Source of the DNA: Cognatilysobacter bugurensis
GTDB taxonomy: Bacteria; Pseudomonadota; Gammaproteobacteria; Xanthomonadales; Xanthomonadaceae
Reading direction: 5' to 3'
Assembly: GCF_014652095.1 (NCBI RefSeq)
Contig: NZ_BMYD01000004.1
Coordinates: forward strand, 62,001 to 126,000
DNA length: 64,000 bases
Shown here one piece after another: positions 7,716 to 15,298 of this stretch (its first letter is position 1; every line of letters begins with the position of its first letter). The notes below the pieces were generated by a model. That model was not told where the DNA came from. It ran no database searches and saw nothing but the letters and a program-made list of their open reading frames with translations. The translations under genes and the position numbers were made by a program.

Positions 7716-10390
7716 CGGTGCTCGGTGCCGCGCTGGAACACGACCGTCTGCGGCCGGTGCAGCCCGAAGCCCTGTCCGTAATCGACCCCGACCGCGGCGA
7801 GCGCATCGGCGACGGCATGCCCGGGCACCCACTCCGCCACGATCTTGAAGCCCCGGTCGTGGCCGATGTCGGTGACCGCACGGACGATCGCCCGGCTCAT
7901 CGCATCGTCGTTGAAATCGTGGATGAAGCTGCCGTCGATCTTGATCATGTCGAGCGGCAGGCTCTTGAGGTAGCCGAACGACGACATGCCGGCGCCGAAG
8001 TCATCGAGCGCGATTCGGCAGCCGATCGCGCGCAGCGGCTCGATGAAACGCGTGACCTGCGCATAGCTGCGCACTGCGACGGTCTCGGTGATCTCGAAGC
8101 ACACGCGCCGGGGATCGATGCCGTAGCGCGCGATGCGGTCGAGAATCAGCGTCGATAACGACTCATCCTCGATGCTCGCGCCCGAGAGATTGATCGTCGC
8201 GAGTTGCAATGCCGCACCGCTCGGGTGGAGGCGGTCGAAATTCGCGAGCGCAGTCTCGATGACCCAGCGGTCGATCATCGGCATCAGCCCGTAGCGCTCC
8301 GCGGCCGGCATGAACGCGCCGGGCGAAATCACCTGCCCGTCGGCTTCGCGGAAACGCAGCAGCAGCTCCAGGTGCGCCCCGCCATCGCCGTGCGCGCCGA
8401 GCGGCCAGACTTCCTGGTACTGGAGGATGAAGCGGTTCTCCTCGGCCGCCCATCGCAGCCGGTGCGCCCATTCCATTTCGGTGCGCCGCCGGGCGGTCTG
8501 ATCGTCACGCTCGCGATAAACGTGCACGCGATTGCGCCCGCCTTCCTTCGCGAGGTAGCACGCCGTATCGGCCTGCGCGAACAGCACCTTCGAATCGACG
8601 CCCGCATGCTCGGCGAGCACCCCGCCGATGCTCGCGCTGATCGTGTAGCTGCGCTGCTCCCACAGAAACACGTGCCCGTCGATTGCCGTCCGCACGCGCT
8701 CGGCCACGTACAATGCGCCGTCGAGGTCGTCGACACTGGTCGCAAGCACGCCGAACTCGTCGCCGCCGAGCCGCGCGAGCACATCGCCCGCACGCAGCTG
8801 CTCGCGCATCACTCCTGCCAGCTGCACGAGAAGCTGGTCACCGGCTGCGTGGCCCGACGTGTCGTTGATGAGCTTGAATTGGTCGAGATCGACGAACAAC
8901 AGTGCGAACGGCGGCGCCCCGTCCGCCACCGCCGCTAGGGCATGGTCGACACGACGCTCGAACTCGCGTCGGTTGAGCAGCTCGGTCAGCGCGTCGTGGC
9001 TTGCTTGGTAGCCGAGCAATTCGGTGAGCTGGCGTTGCTCGGAAATGTCGGACGCAACGAGCAGCAGGTGTCGCGCGCCGTCGAGTTCGATCGCCGTCAC
9101 CGACACGGAGGCCCAGAAGTGATCGCGATTGGCCGTGCGCATCGGCGCTTCGATACTGGCGACCGGCGCGGCAGCGTCATCGCCTGCGTCGTCCCCGAGC
9201 GCGATCCAGTCGTGCAGCTTGCCCTCGAACAGGTCGGCCAGCGCAAGCGCGGACACCTGTGCGCCGAGCCGCAGCTGCGCCGCGTGATTCGCGTAACGGA
9301 TGCGGCCGGTGTGCGCATCGGCCAGCAGCACCAGCGCCGGCAGCAGGTCGTTGAGCGCACGGAAGCGGGCTTCACTTTCGCGGTAGCGCTCGCTCATGCG
9401 CGCACCGAGCGTCAACGCACGCTGACGCGTGCCGACGAGAGAGCCAACGAGCAACGCGAACAGGACACTCGCCACGACGCCGGGAAGCCACATCGAATGC
9501 GCCCATCCCAGCGGTTCCGTTGGCTGTAGCGATCGCAGCTCGATGCGCCAGCGGCGCCCGCCAAATTCGATCACGTGCGCACGCACGGGGGCATCTGTAT
9601 CCGCCACTTGGTCTTGCGAGCGGTACAGCAGCCGAGCCCCCGCGCCCGTCACGTCAAGCACACGCATCTCGAACACATCGAGCGCACCCGGCGGCACTGC
9701 GTTCTTGATCAGTGCATCGAGGCGGAACGAGGCGACGACCGAGCCATCGAGCGCCGGTCGGCGTGCCGCCCGCGAAGCGGCCGAGCGTTGCGCGCGGTAT
9801 ACGGGCAGGCGCATCGTGACGCCGATGATCGGTGCAACGCCGTTGCCGCCCTGCGCCAGCGGGAACGGCTCGGACAGCGCAGGCTCGTTGGTTTCGGCTG
9901 ACGTGATGAGCGCGCGCAGGTTGGCCGGTTGCGTGGCCACGTCGAAGCCGCGCAGTCGCTCGTTGTCCGGCATCGGCGCGACGTACTGCACCGGGAACGT
10001 CATCCGGTTCCCAACGTCGATCCGCTTGGAATACGCAAGCGCCTGCAGGCTCGGGAACCGCTCCCGCGGCCGGAGCGTGTCGTAGACCATTGCGAACTCG
10101 GCGTCCTCGACCTCGCGCGACGTGGCGAACACGGTCTGCAGCGTGCGGACGAGCAAAGCGGCCTGTTCGAGTCGGTCGAGCAATGAAGCACGCACGTCGT
10201 AAGCGACGATCGCAAGCTCTGCATTGCGCCGTTCATCGATGCGCTGCCGCTGCACATGTGCGAGCCACGCCGTCAGCAGCAGCCCCGCGGCAAGCGCAAG
10301 GCCGCTCCACAGCCACACGGCGCCGCGCAATGCGCCGCTGGCGGCCTGCGGCGAAGGTGCGAATCCGTCAGAATCCGACGAAGCTTCCAA
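7706..10390 (-). CDS. Membrane CHASE-PAS-GGDEF-EAL protein (c-di-GMP turnover)
   Basis: An 894-residue inner-membrane sensor. A transmembrane segment at about 24-45 and another near 300-325 flank a periplasmic CHASE-like domain. Then come a PAS domain, a GGDEF domain (R-L-G-G-D-E-F near 540) and an EAL domain (about 640-880). The GGDEF domain has R-A-G-D exactly five residues before GGDEF, an intact inhibitory site. The EAL signature reads E-L-L, but I-N-L-S, E-I-T-E-T, D-D-F-G-A-G and K-I-D are kept, so phosphodiesterase activity is plausible. The best start in frame is TTG at 10390; no ATG is near. Only 11 bases separate it from the divergent pepQ start, so either start could be misplaced. 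Later GTG or TTG codons around residues 22-25 are alternatives. Confidence 0.88.
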   Translation of the reverse strand: MEASSDSDGFAPSPQAASGALRGAVWLWSGLALAAGLLLTAWLAHVQRQRIDERRNAELAIVAYDVRASLLDRLEQAALLVRTLQTVFATSREVEDAEFAMVYDTLRPRERFPSLQALAYSKRIDVGNRMTFPVQYVAPMPDNERLRGFDVATQPANLRALITSAETNEPALSEPFPLAQGGNGVAPIIGVTMRLPVYRAQRSAASRAARRPALDGSVVASFRLDALIKNAVPPGALDVFEMRVLDVTGAGARLLYRSQDQVADTDAPVRAHVIEFGGRRWRIELRSLQPTEPLGWAHSMWLPGVVASVLFALLVGSLVGTRQRALTLGARMSERYRESEARFRALNDLLPALVLLADAHTGRIRYANHAAQLRLGAQVSALALADLFEGKLHDWIALGDDAGDDAAAPVASIEAPMRTANRDHFWASVSVTAIELDGARHLLLVASDISEQRQLTELLGYQASHDALTELLNRREFERRVDHALAAVADGAPPFALLFVDLDQFKLINDTSGHAAGDQLLVQLAGVMREQLRAGDVLARLGGDEFGVLATSVDDLDGALYVAERVRTAIDGHVFLWEQRSYTISASIGGVLAEHAGVDSKVLFAQADTACYLAKEGGRNRVHVYRERDDQTARRRTEMEWAHRLRWAAEENRFILQYQEVWPLGAHGDGGAHLELLLRFREADGQVISPGAFMPAAERYGLMPMIDRWVIETALANFDRLHPSGAALQLATINLSGASIEDESLSTLILDRIARYGIDPRRVCFEITETVAVRSYAQVTRFIEPLRAIGCRIALDDFGAGMSSFGYLKSLPLDMIKIDGSFIHDFNDDAMSRAIVRAVTDIGHDRGFKIVAEWVPGHAVADALAAVGVDYGQGFGLHRPQTVVFQRGTEHRQS

Positions 10391-10401
10391 GAGACTGATC
10401 C

Positions 10402-11736
10402 ATGCCCGCTCCCGACATCGCGTCGCTTTATGCGTCCCACGTCAGCGTACTGCAGCAACGCACCGAACGCGCACTCGATCGCGGCGGTTTTGATCATCTC
10501 GTCGTGCCGAGCGGCACGCTGCACTACCAGCTGTTCGACGATCGCGACTATCCGTACGCGGTCAATCCGCAGTTCAAGGCCTGGGTACCACTGACGCAGA
10601 CCCCCGGCAGCTGGGTGGTGATCACGCCTGGGCAACGACCGAAGCTCGTCTACCTGCAGCCGTTCGATTACTGGCACGTGGTGCCGGAAGCTCCTGCAGG
10701 CTATTGGGTTCCGCACTTCGACATCGTCGTGATCCGCACGCCCGACGAGGCACGCGCCCATCTGCCGAAGGATCCGGCGCGTTGCGCGATCCTCGGCGAA
10801 GCGCAGAGCGCGCTCGGTGACATCGCGCCGAACAACCCGCCTGCGGTGCTGCAGTACCTCGACTATCACCGTGCATACAAGACGTCGTATGAAATCGAGA
10901 TGATGCGCATGGCATCGCGCATCGGCGTGCGCGCGCATCGAGCGGCGGAGGCGACGTTTCGCAGCGGCGCGGGCGAGTTCGACATCCACCTCGCGTACTG
11001 CGCCGCGGCGCGCCAGGACGCCGTCGAGCTGCCGTACCGCAACATCGTCGCGCTCAACGAGCACGGCGCGGTACTGCATTACACGGAACTCGACCGCGAC
11101 GCACCGACGGACTCGCGCAGCTTCCTCATCGATGCCGGCGCGTCGTACGCCGGTTACGCCTGTGACATCACGCGCACCTACGCCCGCGACACGTCGGGCG
11201 AGTTCCAGCAGCTGATCGATGCCGTCGATGCAGCGCAGCTGCGGATGTGCGCGCAGGTGCGGGCGGGCACCGACTACCGCCGCATCCACCTCGACGCGCA
11301 CCTGGCCATCGCCGGCATCCTGCGCGTGTTCGGCATCCTCAAGCTCAGCCCGGAAAGCGCGGTCGAGACCGGCGTTAGCGGCGTGTTCTTCCCGCACGGC
11401 ATCGGCCACGGCATCGGCCTGCAGGTGCACGACGTCGGCGGCTTCGCCGAGTCCGACCGCGGTGGCACGATCCCCAAGCCCGAAGGCCATCCGTACCTGC
11501 GCCTCACGCGCACGCTCGAAGCGGGCATGGTGGTCACGATCGAGCCGGGGCTGTACTTCGTCGACCTGCTGCTCGATGGCCTGCGCGGCGGCGCCCATGC
11601 GGATGCGGTCGACTGGGCGCGCATCGAGCAGTTCCGCCCGTTCGGCGGGATCCGCATCGAGGACGACGTGGTCTGCACCGAGGCCGATCCGATCAACCTC
11701 ACACGCGACGCCTACGCGGAATCCGGCGCGGGCTGA
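10402..11736 (+). CDS. pepQ: Xaa-Pro dipeptidase (M24B metallopeptidase)
   Basis: A 444-residue cytoplasmic peptidase that splits Xaa-Pro dipeptides, matching E. coli PepQ (443 residues). The five metal ligands expected for M24 enzymes are visible: Asp in I-D-A-G-A, Asp in C-D-I-T-R-T-Y, His in F-P-H-G-I-G-H-G-I-G, Glu in T-I-E-P-G-L-Y and Glu in R-I-E-D-D-V. The extended loop before the last motif (Y-F-V-D-L-L-L) is PepQ-like rather than PepP-like. The ATG at 10402 is followed six bases after the stop by crcB, suggesting one transcript. A second M24 enzyme, pepP, lies 1.5 kb downstream on the other strand. Confidence 0.93.
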   Translation: MPAPDIASLYASHVSVLQQRTERALDRGGFDHLVVPSGTLHYQLFDDRDYPYAVNPQFKAWVPLTQTPGSWVVITPGQRPKLVYLQPFDYWHVVPEAPAGYWVPHFDIVVIRTPDEARAHLPKDPARCAILGEAQSALGDIAPNNPPAVLQYLDYHRAYKTSYEIEMMRMASRIGVRAHRAAEATFRSGAGEFDIHLAYCAAARQDAVELPYRNIVALNEHGAVLHYTELDRDAPTDSRSFLIDAGASYAGYACDITRTYARDTSGEFQQLIDAVDAAQLRMCAQVRAGTDYRRIHLDAHLAIAGILRVFGILKLSPESAVETGVSGVFFPHGIGHGIGLQVHDVGGFAESDRGGTIPKPEGHPYLRLTRTLEAGMVVTIEPGLYFVDLLLDGLRGGAHADAVDWARIEQFRPFGGIRIEDDVVCTEADPINLTRDAYAESGAG

Positions 11737-11742
11737 CACGCG

Positions 11743-12138
11743 ATGCCCACGGGCCTGTCGACGCTCGCGCTGGTGATGCTGGGCGGCGCGCTCGGCGCGG
11801 CGGGCCGCTGGTGGCTCGGCGGCTGGCTGCTGCGGCGCGCCAGCGACGGCCTGCCCTGGGGCACGCTGGCCGCCAACCTCATCGGCTCACTCGCGATCGG
11901 CTTCCTTGCGACCTGGCTCGATGCGCGCGGACCCGCCGCCGCGCCGTGGCGAGCCCTGCTCGTCGTGGGCGTGCTCGGCGCGCTCACGACGTATTCGTCG
12001 CTGATGCTCGAGTGCCTGCTGCTCGCTCGCGGCGGTCGACACGATGCGCTGATCGGCTATCTGGCGCTCACGCTCGTGGGCGGTCTTGGGTTGGTATGGC
12101 TCGGGGCGCGCCTTGCGGACGGAATGCGGCCGGCATAA
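11743..12138 (+). CDS. crcB: Fluoride ion channel CrcB/Fluc
   Basis: A 131-residue, four-helix inner-membrane protein of the Fluc family, which exports fluoride as a dual-topology dimer. Family marks are G-G-A-L-G-A-A-G-R-W near residues 14-23, G-T-L-A-A-N-L-I-G-S near 40-49 and G-A-L-T-T-Y-S-S near 78-85. The last is the pore segment, with Tyr-Ser where many relatives have Phe-Ser. It follows pepQ after six bases. No fluoride riboswitch is possible immediately upstream because that DNA codes for pepQ, so expression appears tied to the peptidase. Confidence 0.93.
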   Translation: MPTGLSTLALVMLGGALGAAGRWWLGGWLLRRASDGLPWGTLAANLIGSLAIGFLATWLDARGPAAAPWRALLVVGVLGALTTYSSLMLECLLLARGGRHDALIGYLALTLVGGLGLVWLGARLADGMRPA

Positions 12139-12291
12139 GCACGCCCCCGTGCGTCGTACGGCCCGTGTCCGCACAGCGGCGCTTTCAGTCCGAACGCGGA
12201 CGCTTCGCCAGCGCGACACGGTCGGCGGTCGAGCATGTCATCGCTGAGATCGACGCCTACGAGCGCGAGCGGGTCGCGCTGGACCCCCGAG

Positions 12292-13263
12292 CTACGGTGT
12301 GAGGTCGACCGCGTAGCGTGGATCGCTCAGCTCGATCGGCAACATCGCGTACCGGCGCTCGTCGGCGGTGTCAGGGGCGTAAGGTCGCGACTCCCATCGG
12401 CGCGCAACGCCTGCAAAGGCCAGCGCCTCGCGAGGCGACGGCAGGGCTTCGATCAAGGTCACCGCCTCGGGCCGACCGCCCGCCGGGTCGGCGCGAAGCA
12501 GGTACAGCGCAACCGCCGGCGCAGTCGGCCGTCGCGAAGCCTGCACCGGATGGTTGTAACGCGACGCTGCAAATTCGGCTCGCTGCTGCTCCCGCAGCGG
12601 AACGGCTGCGACGGCGGCCGCGGCCGCGGCCATGCGTTGCAACTGCGCACCGCGGCGCTGCTGGAACTCGGTGAACGCCTCCGCCACCGCGTCCTCGCGG
12701 CCCTGCTTGGGCAGGTATTCGAAACAGCGCTTGAGCAGGTACGCGGTGTACGACGCGGGGCGAAACGAGGACTCGCCGGGACGGCGGCCAAGCGCGTGCA
12801 GCTCGCGCTCGACGGCCGCCCACGCCTGCGCCCATTGCATCGCCTCGCGGTAACGCCCGGCTTCGATTTCAAGTTCGGCCAGCGACGCCAGCGCCAGCGC
12901 CGGGCAGCGCGGCGCGTCGACGCACTTCTCGAGCCAGTACCGCGCGGTGTCGAGATCACGCTCGACCGCTTGCGCCGGATGCTCCATGCCGAGCCGGAAC
13001 AACGCGCCGAGCCGGAACGCGGCCGCGCCGTCGCCCTTCATCGCCGCTTCGATCGTCTGTCGGCGCGCATCCGCACGCTGCGGTGGCGGCGCATCGGCAC
13101 GGAACAGGGCCTGCGTGGCCTCCGCGCTTGGCGACGCGCGCGAGTCCGGCCCTGCTTCGGCCACTGGAGCCGAAGGTTCCGCGTCACTCGCAGCGGCCGG
13201 CACTGCAAGCACGGCCATCAGCAGGGCCGCGCCCACGCTGGCGCTCCATACCGTGTTTCGCAT
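12292..13263 (-). CDS. Secreted Sel1-repeat-like protein of unknown function
   Basis: A 323-residue protein from the ATG at 13263. The first 26 residues form a standard signal peptide (R-N near the start, a hydrophobic stretch, then A-A-A-S). No lipobox cysteine follows, so it is expected in the periplasm or outside. Residues about 75-150 hold helical Sel1/TPR-like repeats (A-A-F-R-L-G-A-L-F, A-R-Y-W-L-E-K-C, L-A-S-L-A-E-L-E). The C-terminal part is not recognised. It lies 29 bases downstream of pepP on the same strand and may be co-transcribed. No catalytic motif is evident. Confidence 0.7.
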   Translation of the reverse strand: MRNTVWSASVGAALLMAVLAVPAAASDAEPSAPVAEAGPDSRASPSAEATQALFRADAPPPQRADARRQTIEAAMKGDGAAAFRLGALFRLGMEHPAQAVERDLDTARYWLEKCVDAPRCPALALASLAELEIEAGRYREAMQWAQAWAAVERELHALGRRPGESSFRPASYTAYLLKRCFEYLPKQGREDAVAEAFTEFQQRRGAQLQRMAAAAAAVAAVPLREQQRAEFAASRYNHPVQASRRPTAPAVALYLLRADPAGGRPEAVTLIEALPSPREALAFAGVARRWESRPYAPDTADERRYAMLPIELSDPRYAVDLTP

Positions 13264-13292
13264 CAATGTCTTCCTTGATCCGGGCAGCGGCC

Positions 13293-14618
13293 TCAGCGCG
13301 CCGCCATCAGCGTCTCGATCTCGTCCGCGCTGCGTGCCAGCGCCGCGGTCAGCACGCGGTGGCCGTCCTTCGTGACCAGCACATCGTCCTCGATGCGGAT
13401 CCCGATGCCACGCCACTTCGCCGCAACGCTGGCGTCGTCGGCCGAAATGTAGAGCCCGGGCTCGATCGTGAACACCATGCCCGGCTCGAGCAGCCGGGAC
13501 TGGCCGTCCAAGCGGTATTCGCCGACATCGTGCACGTCGAGCCCGATCCAATGTCCGGTTTTGTGTCGATAGAAGCGCTTGTAATGCCCGTCGGCGACGT
13601 TCTTCTCGAGCCGGCCCTTGAGCAGACCCAGCTGCAACAGCCCTTCGGTGAGGGTGTGCACCGCCGCGTTGTGCCCGGCCTCGTACGCGACGCCCGGCCG
13701 CGCCTGCGCGAGCGCGGCGGCCTGCGCGGCAAGCACCAGTTCGTGCAGCAACCGCTGCTCCTTCGAGTAGCGGCCGTTGACGGGGAACGTGCGGGTGATG
13801 TCCGCCGCGTAACCGCGGTATTCAGCGCCGGCGTCGATCAGCACGAGTTCGCGATCGCGTACGACTGCGTTGTTCGCGTGGTAGTGCAGCACGCAGCCGT
13901 TTGCGCCGGCGCCGACGATGCTGCCGTAGGCGGGGACGGCGTCGTGCATGCGGAACACGTACTCGACCGTCGCCTGCAGCTCGAACTCACGCACACCCGG
14001 GCGGGCCGCACGCATCGCCGCCTCGTGCGCGAGCACGGAGATGTCCGCGGCGCGCTGCATGAGCTTGATCTCGGCCGCGTCCTTGAACAGGCGCAGTTCG
14101 TCGAGCACGTGGCCGAGCTCGAGGAACTCGTGCGGCGGCTGCGCGCCGTGGCGCACGAGCGCGCGCACGCGGTTGAGCCAGCCGATCAGCTTGAGGTCGA
14201 ATTCCTGGTCGCGCCCGAAGTGGTAGTACACGCGCGAGCGGCCTTCGAGCAGGCCGGGCAGGATGTCGTCGAGGTCCTCAATCGGATACGCGTCATCCAG
14301 CCCGAATGCTTCGACCGCACCTTCCGGACCAAAGCGCGGGCCGTCCCAACCTTCGCGCTCGGGATCGCGCTCGCGGCAGAACAGCAACGCCTCACCGTGC
14401 GCGCGGCCGGGCACGAGCACGAGCACGGCCTCGGGCTCCGGAAAGCCCGTGAGGTACCAGAGGTCAGAGTCCGGGCGGTACGGGTAATGCGTGTCGCGGC
14501 TGCGCACGCGCTCGGGCGCCGTCGGGATGATCACGATCGCGTCGTCGCCGACGAGTCGCATGAGCTGCTTGCGCCGGCGCGCGTGGTTCGCGGCCGGCAC
14601 GCCACTGGCGGAGGCCAT
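13293..14618 (-). CDS. pepP: Xaa-Pro aminopeptidase (M24B)
   Basis: An aminopeptidase releasing N-terminal residues before proline. It has 441 residues from the ATG at 14618, the same as E. coli PepP. The N-terminal creatinase-like domain has Y-x-P-D-S-D-L-W-Y-L-T-G-F-P-E-P-E. The catalytic domain carries D-A-G-A-E-Y, A-D-I-T-R-T-F, the His in H-K-T-G-H-W-I-G, T-I-E-P-G-L-Y and R-I-E-D-D-V, so all five metal ligands are present. Its ATG shares one base with the ygfB stop (TGATG). The ygfB-pepP pair is conserved in gammaproteobacteria, where ubiH often follows; here a Sel1-like gene follows instead. Confidence 0.96.
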   Translation of the reverse strand: MASASGVPAANHARRRKQLMRLVGDDAIVIIPTAPERVRSRDTHYPYRPDSDLWYLTGFPEPEAVLVLVPGRAHGEALLFCRERDPEREGWDGPRFGPEGAVEAFGLDDAYPIEDLDDILPGLLEGRSRVYYHFGRDQEFDLKLIGWLNRVRALVRHGAQPPHEFLELGHVLDELRLFKDAAEIKLMQRAADISVLAHEAAMRAARPGVREFELQATVEYVFRMHDAVPAYGSIVGAGANGCVLHYHANNAVVRDRELVLIDAGAEYRGYAADITRTFPVNGRYSKEQRLLHELVLAAQAAALAQARPGVAYEAGHNAAVHTLTEGLLQLGLLKGRLEKNVADGHYKRFYRHKTGHWIGLDVHDVGEYRLDGQSRLLEPGMVFTIEPGLYISADDASVAAKWRGIGIRIEDDVLVTKDGHRVLTAALARSADEIETLMAAR

Positions 14619-15184
14619 CAGTTGAAGCTCTGGCGGTGCCGTGCGGCCAGCACGCAGTCGCCGTGCAGCAGCAGCGCGGCGACGCGCACGAACTCTTCGA
14701 TCTCCACGAGCGCCTGCTCGTCCTCTTCGTCGCCCTCGTCCTGGGGCTGCGCGGCCGCAAGCTTGGCGAGGTCGGCCAGTGCCTCGCGGCTTTCTTCCGA
14801 CAGCGTCCGCACGGCGCCGGCGGCCAGGCCGAACGCGCCGACGAAGCCGCGGCACCAGTCGAACAGCGCGCCACTGCGCTCGGCGAGCGATGCGGGCTCG
14901 GTCGGCAGCAGCAGGTCGAACTCGAAGCTGCGATCGCCGAGCTGGGCGACGCTCACGCGCCGCAGCTCATCGAGCGCGCTCTCGGCCGCCGGCGCCGGCA
15001 CGGCATCGTCGACGAGCACACGCGCCGGCCACTCGCGTACGTCGGCGCCGCCGCCGGCGAGCCAGCCGCACAGCGCGCCGTGCAGCTCGGAAGCGGGCGT
15101 CGCGAGCGAGAGCCGGGCGATTTCGGCCTCGACTGCAGACAGCGGAGGCAGCGGGCCCGCGGAAGAAGATGCGTCGTGGTGCAC
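14618..15184 (-). CDS. ygfB: YgfB/YecA family (UPF0149) protein
   Basis: A 188-residue protein of the UPF0149 family, here most like YgfB. Typical features are E-L-H-G-A-L-C-G-W-L-A-G-G near residues 29-41, W-C-R-G-F-V-G-A-F-G-L-A near 110-121, and an acidic segment followed by E-E-F-V-R-V-A-A-L-L-L near the C-terminus. No ATG is in frame; GTG at 15184 gives the family length. It is translationally coupled to pepP. A much longer open frame continues upstream on this strand, but that is antisense to the propeller gene and is not coding. Confidence 0.88.
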   Translation of the reverse strand: MHHDASSSAGPLPPLSAVEAEIARLSLATPASELHGALCGWLAGGGADVREWPARVLVDDAVPAPAAESALDELRRVSVAQLGDRSFEFDLLLPTEPASLAERSGALFDWCRGFVGAFGLAAGAVRTLSEESREALADLAKLAAAQPQDEGDEEDEQALVEIEEFVRVAALLLHGDCVLAARHRQSFN

Positions 15185-15298
15185 GGCAGGAACGGCTTGG
15201 GGGATGTGCGAAGTGTACGCGGAGCCGGTCGACGCCCGGTGGTTGCCCCATCGCCGTTGCCGCGACACACTCGTTCCATCTGAAGCGCCCCGGTGGCA

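Noticed and set aside
12235-13278. A 347-codon plus-strand frame opposite the Sel1-like gene
   Set aside because: The minus strand has a signal peptide and helical repeats at the right positions; the plus frame has neither and is Arg-rich.
10402-14618. pepQ and pepP as a recent gene duplication
   Set aside because: They share the M24 metal ligands but differ in N-terminal domains and in spacing between motifs, matching the old PepQ and PepP families respectively.
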